Shown in pieces: positions 55,847 through 64,000 of a stretch of DNA of 64,000 nucleotides (positions are counted from its first letter, which is position 1; each line of letters opens with the position of its first letter). A model generated the notes under the pieces. It was given only the letters and a program-made list of their open reading frames with translations. It was not told the origin of the DNA and did not search any database. Origin of the DNA: Arthrobacter bambusae (GTDB lineage: Bacteria > Actinomycetota > Actinomycetes > Actinomycetales > Micrococcaceae); the NCBI RefSeq assembly GCF_022606295.1, contig NZ_JAHHZS010000017.1, positions 1-64,000 on the forward strand, given 5' to 3'. Made by a program: the position numbers and the translations under genes.

Positions 55847-56305
55847 CTATTTGCCGCTGTCCACAATCCAGCAGTTGTCCACGACAGCGGACACGGCCGC
55901 GGACTCGGTACGCAGGATGGTCCTCTGGGCGGTTGTCTGGCCGCCGTCGGCGCCGTCCTTTGGGGCATTCGGGCCGATCTGGACGACCTTCCAGCCGACC
56001 ACCCCGAACCCGGAGTCCATGGCCTTGACCGCGCATTTTGCGGTGGCGCCAGGGTTCTTGGTGACCTGGAAATCGACCGAAAGCTGGGTGGCATCGGTGG
56101 CGCTGTAGCCGATGTCCTTGAATGACACAGACGACTGCGAAGAAGACGTGGTGACCCAGAACAAGAGCCCTATGGCCACGACCAGGACAGCGATGAAGAT
56201 GTTGCGTTTGGTCTTCCCCCCGAAGGCGCGCTTTTGGCTGCCGTAGCGATTGGCTAGGCTGGTAGTTGCCGGCAGCGCCGTGCCCGAGGGGTCTTCCGAA
56301 GTCAC
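55847..56305 (-). CDS. DUF4307 membrane-anchored protein
   Basis: The 152-aa product has a basic N-terminus, one membrane helix (about residues 36-56, NIFIAVLVVAIGLLFWVTT) and an extracellular domain with two cysteines (CAVKAMD and DNCWIVD) that could form a disulfide. This matches the actinobacterial DUF4307 family of unknown function, which is commonly divergent from mca as it is here. TAAACT (complement of 56312-56317) lies 6 nt before the GTG start, indicating a leaderless message. Confidence 0.88.
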   Translation of the reverse strand: MTSEDPSGTALPATTSLANRYGSQKRAFGGKTKRNIFIAVLVVAIGLLFWVTTSSSQSSVSFKDIGYSATDATQLSVDFQVTKNPGATAKCAVKAMDSGFGVVGWKVVQIGPNAPKDGADGGQTTAQRTILRTESAAVSAVVDNCWIVDSGK

Positions 56306-56432
56306 CCACCTAGTTTAGTGGGCTTCTGGCGCGTCCCTGCACACGGCGGAGCCGCACGCGTTGGAAACACCTGATCAGCACAGCCACGAGCAAGCCCAGA
56401 ACAGCATGACCCGGAAAGAGGAACCGTACCGG

Positions 56433-57338
56433 ATGAGCACATCCACCAGCCCCCACACGCAGCTCCGGCTGCTCGCCGTCCATGCACACCCGGACGACGA
56501 ATCAAGCAAGGGCGCGGCAACCATGGCGATGTATGCGGCTTCCGGAGTGGAAGTGATGGTGGCCACGTGCACCGACGGTTCCCGCGGGGACATCCAGAAC
56601 CCGGCCATGGAGTCGGCTCCGCACCCGAAGCGGGACATGGCAGGCGCGCGCCGCTTGGAAATGAAGCAGGCCGCAGCGGTCTTGGGAATCAAGCAGCGTT
56701 GGCTCGGTTTCGTGGATTCCGGACTGCCCGACGGCGATCCGTTGCCGCCCCTGCCCAACGGCTGCTTTGCGCTTCAGCCCCTTGAGCGGGCGGCAGCACC
56801 GCTCGTCCGCTTGGTCCGCGATTTCAAGCCGCACGTCATGGTGAGCTACGACGAAGACGGCGGCTACCCGCATCCGGACCACATCATGGCCCACAAGGTT
56901 GCCGTCGAAGCTTTCCACGCGGCGGGAGACCCGGAGCGGTACCCGGGCACGGGTGAAAGCTGGGCGCCCAGCAAGCTGTACTACGACCGCGCCTTCAGCC
57001 CCGACCGTTTCCGTGCCTTGCATTTCGCGCTCGAAGAGGCCGGACTGCAATCGCCGTACGCCGAACGCTTGGCGACCTGGCTGGAAGCCGATGCGGAAGG
57101 GCACACTCCGCCGCGGCCGATGCACCAGACCACCACGCAGGTGGATTGCGGCGACTACTTCGAGGCCCGCGACGACGCACTCCGGGCCCACCGGACGCAG
57201 GTTGATCCGCTTGGCTTCTTCTTCGCGGTGTCCCCGGAGATGCAGCGCAGGGCCTGGCCGTGGGAGGACTACACGCTGATCGACTCCCGGATCCCGGCCG
57301 AACTGCCCGAAAAGGACCTGTTCGCAGGGCTAAGATAG
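56433..57338 (+). CDS. mca: Mycothiol S-conjugate amidase
   Basis: A zinc amidase that cleaves mycothiol conjugates of toxins for export as mercapturates. The 301-aa product has the LmbE-type metal motif VHAHPDDESSKG and the second ligand motif YPHPDHIMAHK. CTDGSRGDIQNP and KLYYDRAFS identify the Mca branch rather than MshB. The ATG at 56433 is chosen because an AAAGAGG lies upstream. ATG 56406 or the frame from 56361 would add up to 24 unconserved residues. It marks the host as a mycothiol-producing actinobacterium. Confidence 0.93.
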   Translation: MSTSTSPHTQLRLLAVHAHPDDESSKGAATMAMYAASGVEVMVATCTDGSRGDIQNPAMESAPHPKRDMAGARRLEMKQAAAVLGIKQRWLGFVDSGLPDGDPLPPLPNGCFALQPLERAAAPLVRLVRDFKPHVMVSYDEDGGYPHPDHIMAHKVAVEAFHAAGDPERYPGTGESWAPSKLYYDRAFSPDRFRALHFALEEAGLQSPYAERLATWLEADAEGHTPPRPMHQTTTQVDCGDYFEARDDALRAHRTQVDPLGFFFAVSPEMQRRAWPWEDYTLIDSRIPAELPEKDLFAGLR

Positions 57339-57408
57339 GATCGCCGGCGATTTCTATCAAGCGTAGAAGTCGCCACCCGGCTGGAAACTCCCATAGAAGG
57401 TTTGAACC

Positions 57409-57714
57409 GTGCACCACTTTCTCATCGCCCTGGCCACGACCCCGTCGCCTACCCCGACCCCGTCGCTGCGCCCCGGCCTGTCGGAAGACCAGGTGACCCC
57501 GGGAACCTGGGGTTTCGTCCTGACTGCCTTCATCGTGGTGCTCACGACCTTCCTGATCGTGGACATGGTCCGCCGGATCCGGCGGGTCCGCTACCGCGCC
57601 CAGGTCGAGGAAGCGCTCGTTGGCGGGACTGACGGCGCTGAGGCTGACGGAATCGTCCAGGGCAAGCCGGACGCAGAAGAGTCCGACGGCGATGCCGGTT
57701 CCGGAGCCCGCTGA
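57409..57714 (+). CDS. Small single-helix membrane protein
   Basis: The 101-aa product has a short N-terminus with Thr-Pro repeats ([10 protein letters not shown]), one membrane helix (about 33-53, [20 protein letters not shown]), a basic [10 protein letters not shown] stop-transfer, and an acidic tail. I do not recognise a function. It lies between mca and the DUF255 gene, overlapping the latter by 23 nt, so it is probably part of the same transcript. The start is the GTG at 57409. Confidence 0.75.
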   Translation: MHHFLIALATTPSPTPTPSLRPGLSEDQVTPGTWGFVLTAFIVVLTTFLIVDMVRRIRRVRYRAQVEEALVGGTDGAEADGIVQGKPDAEESDGDAGSGAR

Positions 57715-59923
57715 CCCGGGAACCACCCGGGAATGGCCGGGGGCGTCCAATGCCCTTGGCTCGGAACCGTCTGCCTACCTCCGCCAGCATGCGCACAACC
57801 CCGTGCACTGGCGGCCGTTCGGCGATGAAGCCTTCGCGTTCGCGGCGGCCCGCGATGTTCCCGTCTTTCTCTCCATTGGCTATGCCGCGTGCCATTGGTG
57901 CCACGTCATGGCCCACGAGTCCTTCGAAGACCAAGACACCGCCGACTACCTGAACGCACGGTTCGTGGCCATCAAGGTGGATCGCGAAGAACGCCCGGAC
58001 GTGGACTCGATCTACATGGCAGCCACCCAGGCCATCAGCGGCGAGGGCGGCTGGCCGATGTCCGTCTTCCTGACGCCCGAAGGCCTGGCCTTCCACGCAG
58101 GCACCTATTTCCCGCCAACGGCCCGGCCCGGGAGGCCGTCCTTCCGCCAAGTGCTTGAAGCGGTCCACGAGGCGTGGCTGGAACGCCGGGACGCCGTCGA
58201 GCAGAACGCGCGGATGCTCGCCGTCGGCATGGCGAATGCCCAGCTCTCCTCGGCGGTATTCCTCGACAGGCCGCCCGAAAGCCTGGACAAAAGCCTGCTG
58301 TCCGAAGCCGTTCGGCTTCTCGCCCGCTCGGAGGACCCCGACGGCGGCGGCTTCGGCGGCGCTCCCAAGTTCCCGCCGTCGGCGGTTCTCGAGTTCCTGA
58401 TACGGCATGCTGCCGTGCCGTCGGACACGTCGGACGCCGCCCGCGACATGGCCGGCCGCACTCTCGCCGCCATGGCCCGTTCCGCGCTGTGCGACCAGCT
58501 CGACGGCGGTTTCGCGCGGTATTCCGTGACCGCGGATTGGTCCGTGCCGCATTTCGAGAAGATGCTCTACGACAATGCCCAGCTCCTCCGCGCCTACGTC
58601 CACTGGGTCCGGCTCCAGGGTGATTGGGTCCTGCCGGCCGGCGAGGCCGCGAGTGTGGCGTCGCGGGTGGCGGACTGGATGCTGGACTCGCTCGGCGTGG
58701 ATAATCCGGCAGCCCCGGACGGACTCGCGTCCTCGCTCGACGCCGATACCGTGGTGGACGGGGTGCACCACGAAGGGGCGTCCTACCTGTGGACACCGGC
58801 GGCCCTCGACGCCGTGCTTGGCCCGGGGGACGGTGCCGCCGTGGCCCGCATGATGAACGTGGGGCCGTCCGGAACGGTCTCGGAGCTTGGATCTGCGCTC
58901 CATCCCGGGCGCCAACTGTCCGGGGCGGAACTGACGTTGTGGAACCGCGTCAGGCCCGTCTTGCGCGCCGCTCGCTCGGCGCGCCCCCAGCCGGCGCGGG
59001 ACGACAAGGTCGTGGCAGGCTGGAACGGCCTGGCGATCGCGGCGCTTGCCGAAGCCGGTGCGATCCTGGACCGGCCGGAACTGGTGACCGCAGCGGAGAG
59101 CCTCGCCGAATACCTGGTGCGCGTGCATTGGCGTGCGACGGCCGATGCGCCCGAAAAAGCCGGCGCTGGGGTACTGGTCAGGGTCTCGCACGACGGCGCT
59201 GCGCGGGGGATTACCGGCTTATTGGAAGACTATGCGTTTTGCGCCGAAGGCTTCCTGGCTCTCTACGCCGTGACCGGCCGGCGTCGTTGGTATGGATTGG
59301 CGGAGGAGCTGATCAGGGGAGCCTGCGCGCGCTTCGTGGTGGACGGCAGGTTGTCGGATTCCGTGGGGGAGTCGGCCCAGGTATTCAACGCGCAGGGCCA
59401 GCACGCAGGCCTGGATCCCTTCGACAGCGCGGCGCCGAGCGGGGCAGCGGCCTTTGCCGGGGTGCTGCTGAGCTATGCGGCCTACTCCGGTTCACACGAG
59501 CACCGAGCAATGGCAAGCAACATCCTGTCGCTCCTGCCGCCCGTAGCCGGACGGGCACCGCGGGTTGCGGGATGGTTGCTGGCGACCGCCCAGGCGGCCG
59601 CGGCCGGTCCCGTAGAGGCGGCTGTGTCCGGCCCTCCGGGCCAACAGCAGCGGGAACTCCATCGCGCCCTGTTGGCTTCGCCGAGCCCGGGGATGGTGGT
59701 GGCCGTCCAGCTCGAAATGGTTGTCGATGCAGCCGCCGACGACGGCGCGCCGCCCGGCGACCGCGCCGCGGAACCGGAGGTGCCGCTGCTTGAGTCCCGC
59801 CCGCCTGCCGGGGACGGCTCGCCGCAGGTGTATTTGTGCCGGGGGATGGTGTGTGACCTGCCGCTTGGCTCCGTCGAGGAACTCGTGCAGCGCCTTGACG
59901 CGATGACGGAGGCCGCTGGCTAG
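57692..59923 (+). CDS. DUF255 thioredoxin-domain protein (YyaL/SSP411 family)
   Basis: The 743-aa product has an N-terminal thioredoxin-like domain with the CHWC redox motif at 67-70 ([18 protein letters not shown]). A long alpha-barrel-like domain follows, related to glycoside hydrolase or epimerase folds ([46 protein letters not shown]). Members are widespread and their biochemical role is unsettled. The ATG at 57692 is preferred; the frame is open 24 codons further upstream inside the previous gene. Its stop interlocks with the stop of the convergent PAQR gene. Confidence 0.88.
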   Translation: MPVPEPADPGTTREWPGASNALGSEPSAYLRQHAHNPVHWRPFGDEAFAFAAARDVPVFLSIGYAACHWCHVMAHESFEDQDTADYLNARFVAIKVDREERPDVDSIYMAATQAISGEGGWPMSVFLTPEGLAFHAGTYFPPTARPGRPSFRQVLEAVHEAWLERRDAVEQNARMLAVGMANAQLSSAVFLDRPPESLDKSLLSEAVRLLARSEDPDGGGFGGAPKFPPSAVLEFLIRHAAVPSDTSDAARDMAGRTLAAMARSALCDQLDGGFARYSVTADWSVPHFEKMLYDNAQLLRAYVHWVRLQGDWVLPAGEAASVASRVADWMLDSLGVDNPAAPDGLASSLDADTVVDGVHHEGASYLWTPAALDAVLGPGDGAAVARMMNVGPSGTVSELGSALHPGRQLSGAELTLWNRVRPVLRAARSARPQPARDDKVVAGWNGLAIAALAEAGAILDRPELVTAAESLAEYLVRVHWRATADAPEKAGAGVLVRVSHDGAARGITGLLEDYAFCAEGFLALYAVTGRRRWYGLAEELIRGACARFVVDGRLSDSVGESAQVFNAQGQHAGLDPFDSAAPSGAAAFAGVLLSYAAYSGSHEHRAMASNILSLLPPVAGRAPRVAGWLLATAQAAAAGPVEAAVSGPPGQQQRELHRALLASPSPGMVVAVQLEMVVDAAADDGAPPGDRAAEPEVPLLESRPPAGDGSPQVYLCRGMVCDLPLGSVEELVQRLDAMTEAAG

Positions 59924-60561
59924 CTCAGCACGGCAATCATGATCGCGGCGAAATGTGCGGCGAAGGCCAGCACCGTGAGGGCATGGAAGAGCTCATGGAA
60001 GCCGAAGTTCAACGGACTGAAGTTGGGCCTTTTGATCCCGTAGAAAACCGCGCCGGCGATGTAGAGGACCCCGCCCACGCAGATCAGGATTGCGGCTGGC
60101 ACGTTCGCCGCAAAGAACTCCGGCAAGTAGAACAATGCCCCGCAGCCCAGGGCAACATAGATGGGCACGTAGAGCCAACGCGGGGCGCCGGTCCAGAGTA
60201 CCCGGAAGAGCACTCCCGCCAGCGCTCCGGACCAGATCACCCACAGCAGGAGCACGGCCTTGGGACGCTCCAGAAGCGACCACGCGAGCGGAGTGTAGCT
60301 GCCCGCGATCACCAGCATGATGTTGGTGTGGTCCAGGCGCTTGAGGACCATCCTGGCTTTCGGCTCCCAATTGCCGCGGTGGTAGACGGCGGACACGCCG
60401 AAGAGCAGCACGCCCGTCAAAGCGTAGATGGCGGAGGCGATTTTGCGATCTGTCGTAGGCGCCAAAGTTACAAGGACGATCCCAGCCGCGACGGCGAATG
60501 GCGTGGCCACAGCATGTATCCAGCCCCGCCAGCTTGGCTTGATTGTGAGCAGCTCCGACAT
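59920..60561 (-). CDS. PAQR / hemolysin III family membrane protein (TrhA)
   Basis: The 213-aa seven-helix protein has the PAQR metal-site motifs: SAVYHRGNW at the end of helix 2, [18 protein letters not shown], and the C-terminal [10 protein letters not shown]. Bacterial members affect membrane lipid homeostasis; direct hemolysis is not established. TACGCT (complement of 60568-60573) lies 6 nt before the ATG. The stop codon is interlocked with that of the DUF255 gene. Confidence 0.92.
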   Translation of the reverse strand: MSELLTIKPSWRGWIHAVATPFAVAAGIVLVTLAPTTDRKIASAIYALTGVLLFGVSAVYHRGNWEPKARMVLKRLDHTNIMLVIAGSYTPLAWSLLERPKAVLLLWVIWSGALAGVLFRVLWTGAPRWLYVPIYVALGCGALFYLPEFFAANVPAAILICVGGVLYIAGAVFYGIKRPNFSPLNFGFHELFHALTVLAFAAHFAAIMIAVLS

Positions 60562-60792
60562 CGTTAAAGCGTAACCCGCGCCTGGATAAGTTACTGCGGA
60601 GTAATGCGTTGTGCGACCGTTTTCCGCTGCCCGGGTGTGCCGACTGACCAGCTGGGGAAGGTAGCCTTGGTGGTGCGCCTACGGCAGCAGTCCGGAGGTG
60701 GCGATTGTTGTGTGACTGAAGGCCGACTGCCCACCGGGCCGGCCGCCGTCGTTGTTTTATTCGGTTTTTACGTGCTGTTCAAAGGAAGTCAG

Positions 60793-61566
60793 GTGAGTGT
60801 CCGGATGGAGTGGCCCGGCTTCCTCTACGGCTTCTACGAGCGCAAACTGCTCCGTTCCCTCGAGCAGGAAAAGATTCCCAGGCACATTGGCGTCATGGTG
60901 GACGGCAACCGCCGTTGGGCGCGGCAATTCAACGCTCCAACCAGCGAAGGCCACCAAGCAGGCGCGGACAAGATCCACGAATTCCTCGGCTGGTGCCAGG
61001 AACTCGGGGTCAAAGTCGTCACGCTGTACATGCTCTCGACGGACAACATGAACCGCTCTGGTGAAGAGCTTGAACTGCTCATGGGAATCATCGCCAACAC
61101 CCTCGACCGCCTGGATGACGACGCCAATATCTCGGTCCACGCCATGGGTGCGCCCGAACTGCTTCCGGACTATCTCGCCGATCGGCTCACCAAACTCACG
61201 GCCCGCACTCCGATCCGCGAGCGGCTCCACGTGAACGTGGCCGTCGGTTACGGCGGACGGCGCGAAATCGTCGACGCGGTGCGGGAACTGCTGCACGACG
61301 CCGTCGCGCACGGCCGCGACATCACCGAGCTGGCCGATGAACTTTCCGTGGACGACATCTCACGCTTCCTCTACACGCGCGGCCAGCCGGACCCCGATCT
61401 GGTGATCCGCACGTCGGGTGAACAACGCTTGTCGGGCTTCCTCATGTGGCAAAGCGCCTACAGCGAGTTCTACTTTTGCGAGGCGCTGTGGCCCGCGTTC
61501 CGCAAGGTTGATTTCCTCAGGGCCCTGCGGGACTATGCCGGCCGGCAGCGCCGCTTCGGTTCCTGA
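60793..61566 (+). CDS. Cis-prenyl transferase (isoprenyl transferase, UppS family)
   Basis: The 257-aa product condenses isopentenyl diphosphate onto an allylic primer with Z stereochemistry. Catalytic Asp37 lies in HIGVMVDGNRRWARQ. Later it has TLYMLSTDN and the RTSGEQRLSGFLMWQSAYSEFYF block. The N-terminus MEWPGFLYGFYERKL resembles the short-chain mycobacterial Z-farnesyl synthase branch, so the product could be shorter than undecaprenyl. AAGGA precedes the GTG at 60793; ATG 60805 is an alternative. The frame is open back to 60604 without conserved sequence. Confidence 0.9.
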   Translation: MSVRMEWPGFLYGFYERKLLRSLEQEKIPRHIGVMVDGNRRWARQFNAPTSEGHQAGADKIHEFLGWCQELGVKVVTLYMLSTDNMNRSGEELELLMGIIANTLDRLDDDANISVHAMGAPELLPDYLADRLTKLTARTPIRERLHVNVAVGYGGRREIVDAVRELLHDAVAHGRDITELADELSVDDISRFLYTRGQPDPDLVIRTSGEQRLSGFLMWQSAYSEFYFCEALWPAFRKVDFLRALRDYAGRQRRFGS

Positions 61567-61815
61567 CGCCGTGACCTTCCGGTGCGGCGCCGTTTACGGG
61601 AAATTCACATTTTGTCTACGCGAATCGCCGTTTGGGCTAACTGGAAATGTAATCGCACGGGAATACGTTAATCCCATCAGTAGGCAAACCGCCTGCTGAT
61701 CGGGGAGGCCAGTAGATGGAGCGGATCATCGCACCAGTTACGTGGGGGGCCGCGCCCGGCCTTCCGGCCGAGCCGCCTCACGAATAAGCCGGGTTCGCCC
61801 GGGGCTGGAGTCGAT
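61567..61815 (+). promoter_or_regulatory. Long structured leader upstream of phoH
   Basis: The 249-nt gap holds three hairpins on the plus strand. The first is ATCAGTAGGC-AAACC-GCCTGCTGAT (61676-61700, one G-U pair). The second is around GCCCGGCC-TTCC-GGCCGAGC (about 61754-61773). The third, CCGGG-TTCG-CCCGG, lies just before the GGAG Shine-Dalgarno. I could not match it to a riboswitch family by eye. It looks like a structured 5' UTR or a small RNA. Confidence 0.45.
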
Positions 61816-63213
61816 GTGGCTATTTCTGAGCAACTGCCCGTAGTCGTTTCCGACGGGGAAAGTTCAGCTACCTCTCGCACCAAGCGGGCCAACAGTGGAC
61901 GGACTGCACAGTCCGGGACCCCGACCGGCCGGAGCTATGTGATTGACACTTCCGTTTTGCTTTCCGATCCGCACGCCTTGTTGCGTTTCGCCGAGCACGA
62001 AGTCATTGTCCCGATCGTGGTCATCACCGAACTTGAAGGCAAACGCCACGATCCCGAGTTGGGCTACTTCGCCCGCAAGGCCCTCAGGCTCCTGGATGAC
62101 TTGCGCATCGAGCACGGCGGCTTGAATCAACCCATCCCGATCGGATCCGACGGCGGCACACTGCGCGTGGAGATGAACCATGTGTCCACCGAAGTGCTGC
62201 CGGCGGGATTCCGCGGCGCGGACAACGACAGCCGCATCCTGGCGGTCGCCAAGAACCTCGCCAACGAAGGCCACAACGTCACGGTCGTCTCCAAAGACCT
62301 CCCCATGCGCGTCAAAGCCTCCGCGATGGGGCTGTTCGCGGACGAATACCGCAATGAACTCGTCAAGGACTCCGGCTGGACCGGCATGGCGGAAATCGAG
62401 GCCAGCGAGGACGAAGTCACCACCCTGTACGGGCACGAGCCGGTTTTCATCCCGGCAGCTGCCGAGTTGCCCGTCAACACGGGACTGGTGCTGCTCTCAA
62501 ACCGGGGCTCCGCCTTGGGCCGCGTGGGCGCGGACAAGCAAGTGCGGCTGGTCAAGGGCGACCGTGATGTCTTCGGACTGCACGGCCGCTCAGCGGAGCA
62601 GCGGCTTGCGATCGACCTGCTCATGGATCCCAGCGTCGGAATCGTCTCGATCGGCGGCCGGGCGGGCACTGGAAAGTCGGCCCTCGCCTTGTGTGCGGGA
62701 CTCGAGGCAGTCCTGGAGCGCCGGGAGCACCGCAAAGTGATCGTCTTCCGCCCCCTGTACGCGGTGGGTGGACAGGAACTCGGGTACCTCCCCGGTTCCG
62801 AGGCGGAGAAGATGAACCCCTGGGCGCAGGCGGTCTTCGACACCCTCGGTGCACTCGTCAGCCAGGAAGTCGTGGAAGAAGTCATGGACCGGGGCATGCT
62901 CGAAGTCATGCCGCTGACCCACATCCGCGGACGTTCGCTCCATGACGCCTTCGTGATCGTGGACGAGGCACAGTCGCTCGAGAAGAACGTGCTCCTCACG
63001 GTCATGAGCCGTATCGGCCAGAACTCCAAGATCGTCCTGACCCACGACGTCGCCCAGCGGGACAACCTCCGCGTCGGTCGGCACGACGGAGTTGCCGCCG
63101 TCGTCGAGACCCTCAAGGGGCACCCGCTGTTCGGGCACATCACCCTGACCCGCTCCGAACGCTCGCCGATCGCGGCCCTCGTGACGGAACTGCTCGAAGG
63201 GGCGGAAATCTAG
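61816..63213 (+). CDS. phoH: PIN-PhoH fusion protein (PhoH2-type RNA helicase/ribonuclease)
   Basis: The 465-aa product has an N-terminal PIN nuclease domain (about 42-185) with acidic residues in [30 protein letters not shown] and [12 protein letters not shown] PhoH ATPase domain follows, with Walker [13 protein letters not shown] near 281 and Walker [12 protein letters not shown]. Mycobacterial PhoH2 unwinds and cleaves RNA. Its usual small upstream antitoxin (PhoAT) is not evident. The GTG at 61816 has GGAG 5 nt upstream. A terminator follows. Confidence 0.92.
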   Translation: MAISEQLPVVVSDGESSATSRTKRANSGRTAQSGTPTGRSYVIDTSVLLSDPHALLRFAEHEVIVPIVVITELEGKRHDPELGYFARKALRLLDDLRIEHGGLNQPIPIGSDGGTLRVEMNHVSTEVLPAGFRGADNDSRILAVAKNLANEGHNVTVVSKDLPMRVKASAMGLFADEYRNELVKDSGWTGMAEIEASEDEVTTLYGHEPVFIPAAAELPVNTGLVLLSNRGSALGRVGADKQVRLVKGDRDVFGLHGRSAEQRLAIDLLMDPSVGIVSIGGRAGTGKSALALCAGLEAVLERREHRKVIVFRPLYAVGGQELGYLPGSEAEKMNPWAQAVFDTLGALVSQEVVEEVMDRGMLEVMPLTHIRGRSLHDAFVIVDEAQSLEKNVLLTVMSRIGQNSKIVLTHDVAQRDNLRVGRHDGVAAVVETLKGHPLFGHITLTRSERSPIAALVTELLEGAEI

Positions 63214-63225
63214 GCAGCATACGCG

Positions 63226-63262
63226 CGGAGGCCGTGGCCGGTTTCGTCGGCCAAGGCCTCCG
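63226..63262 (+). terminator. Terminator after phoH
   Basis: Arms CGGAGGCCGTGGCCG (63226-63240) and CGGCCAAGGCCTCCG (63248-63262) pair over 15 bp with one mismatch around a 7-nt loop. Confidence 0.85.
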
Positions 63263-63275
63263 CTGATTCTTGTAC

Positions 63276-63339
63276 TTTCCTGCGGACGCTCGCTCACGTA
63301 TGTGGGGTTTCCTGCGGACGCTCGCTCACGTATGTGGGG
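63276..63339. repeat. Two exact 32-bp tandem repeats
   Basis: Units 63276-63307 and 63308-63339 are identical (starting TTTCCTGCGGACGCTCGCTC and ending GTATGTGGGG). A degenerate third unit (GACGCCGGCTCACATG) overlaps the end of the following gene. The GACGCTCGCTCAC core matches the repeat cluster at 19977-20103, which has the same 32-nt spacing. Confidence 0.9.
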
Positions 63340-63357
63340 TTTTTCATCGACGCCGGC

Positions 63358-64000
63358 TCACATGCCCAGGAACTTTGCTGCGGCGTCGTGGCCTTCTACC
63401 TTTAGCTTCCAATCGGGCCTGATGAAGGAGCCGGCGGTGAGGCGAACGCGTTGGACCTCGACAACGCCGGCGCCCCATTGGGCGCGATAAGTGCCGTTGG
63501 GTTCATAGCCGAGGCTGGTGGATACGCCCAGGGATTGCTTGTTCCACACGGCAGCTTCCGATGTAGCTACCTCTGCGTTCAGGAAGTCGAAGGCGTAGCT
63601 GAGGGCGGCTGCGCGCATTTCCTTGCCGAGCCCTTGGCCTTGCGCGTCTCTCTTGAGCCAGGAGCCGGTGGAGACCGTCTTCAACGATGCGAAGTTCTTC
63701 GCCTCCAGATCCTGGCAGCCAATGAACTCTCCTTGGTGCCAGATGCCCAGAAGGAGCGTCCATGATTCCGGATTCATTCCCGCACGGCAGCGCCAATACC
63801 ATTGGGCCATGTTGGCACCCAACTCATCGTTGGGCAGTTCCGTCCAAGGGTTGCTGAACGGCGACTTGCCAGGGGCGTGAATGCCGCTGAGTGCGGCCTC
63901 AACCGCTGCGGGGAGGTCAGCGTCCCGAATAGGATGCAACTCCAGGCGGGGAGTGGTCAGGGTGAGACCGAAGAGGGGCCAGATCGCATTTAGCTCGTTC
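63358..64000 (-). CDS. GNAT-family N-acetyltransferase (5' end outside window)
   Basis: At least 213 residues are visible and the frame stays open through the right window edge. The N-terminal WPLFGLTLTTPRLELHPIRDADLP is the typical opening of RimJ/RimL-type GNAT proteins. The acetyl-CoA loop is present as GSWLKRDAQGQGLGKEMRAAALS, and the motif GVSTSLGYEPNG follows. The substrate is unknown. The start codon lies to the right of position 64000. A TTG at 63939 is open but would remove conserved residues. Confidence 0.88.
   Translation of the reverse strand, partial: NELNAIWPLFGLTLTTPRLELHPIRDADLPAAVEAALSGIHAPGKSPFSNPWTELPNDELGANMAQWYWRCRAGMNPESWTLLLGIWHQGEFIGCQDLEAKNFASLKTVSTGSWLKRDAQGQGLGKEMRAAALSYAFDFLNAEVATSEAAVWNKQSLGVSTSLGYEPNGTYRAQWGAGVVEVQRVRLTAGSFIRPDWKLKVEGHDAAAKFLGM

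Noticed and set aside
61567..61815. c-di-AMP (ydaO) or other named riboswitch before phoH
   Set aside because: I could not align the conserved ydaO blocks, and the hairpins do not match any family I can recall. It is reported only as an unassigned leader.
61567..61815. A PhoAT antitoxin gene upstream of phoH
   Set aside because: No short open frame with a plausible ribosome binding site overlapping or abutting phoH is visible.
63276..63339. Short CRISPR array
   Set aside because: The repeats abut directly with no unique spacers and there are only two exact units. No cas genes are present.

Overview
This 64-kb window is high-GC chromosomal DNA from an actinobacterium, most likely a member of the Micrococcaceae of the Arthrobacter/Paenarthrobacter/Pseudarthrobacter type. 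The evidence is a mycothiol S-conjugate amidase, DUF4307 and DUF501 proteins, a mycosin-like subtilase, a PIN-PhoH protein, frequent GTG/TTG starts, and actinobacterial TAnnnT -10 boxes placed 6-7 nt before start codons. I see no prophage, insertion sequence, CRISPR array or clear horizontally acquired island. The window looks like continuous core genome. About 60 protein genes and one tRNA can be supported. The last gene runs off the right edge.

Layout from left to right. 1-3.4 kb holds a one-carbon/folate module: purU on the minus strand diverges from glyA-folD, and a ZTP (pfl) riboswitch precedes glyA. 3.4-9.1 kb holds a NarL-type two-component system, a SHOCT protein and a DrrA-like ABC exporter with two permeases. 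9.1-12.8 kb holds xthA, trpS, a 2H phosphoesterase and a YihY membrane protein. 12.9-17.4 kb holds an alpha/beta hydrolase and the sdhCDAB operon, both on the minus strand. 17.5-22.1 kb holds manC, an M20 amidohydrolase, and an ohrR-ohr-oxidoreductase peroxide-response unit with a visible palindromic operator. 22.3-33.3 kb holds a nucleoside import and salvage block: BMP lipoprotein, double ATPase, two permeases, cdd, deoA, two tandem DedA proteins, add and mazG. 33.3-40.2 kb holds eno, a DivIC-like protein, DUF501, ppx, a mycosin-like protease and a type II NADH dehydrogenase behind a near-consensus Rex box. 40.3-46.7 kb holds an ACT-GNAT fusion, a compact tRNA with anticodon UAA, and a complete livKHMGF branched-chain amino acid transporter. 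46.8-52.4 kb holds a Bax-inhibitor-1 family protein, a thiolase, and galTK divergent from galM. 52.5-61.6 kb holds an AI-2E family exporter, ilvA, greA, a DUF4307 protein, mca, a DUF255 thioredoxin-like protein, a PAQR protein and a Z-prenyl transferase. 61.8-64 kb holds phoH behind a long structured leader, and a truncated GNAT gene.

The most interesting material is non-coding. (i) At least fifteen genes share an architecture in which a TAnnnT-like box lies 6-7 nt before an ATG/GTG start, which predicts widespread leaderless transcription. (ii) A palindromic repeat family with near-perfect 27-28-bp arms occurs three times, each next to gene 3' ends. (iii) A second repeat family has 32-bp periodicity and the core ACGCYCGCTCA. 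(iv) Several regulatory sites are readable directly: the ZTP riboswitch, the OhrR operator, a Rex operator on ndh and a 22-bp palindrome before livK. (v) A long, structured and unassigned leader precedes phoH. No wholly new multi-gene system is evident. The repeat families, the phoH leader and the compact UAA tRNA are the best candidates for something under-described.
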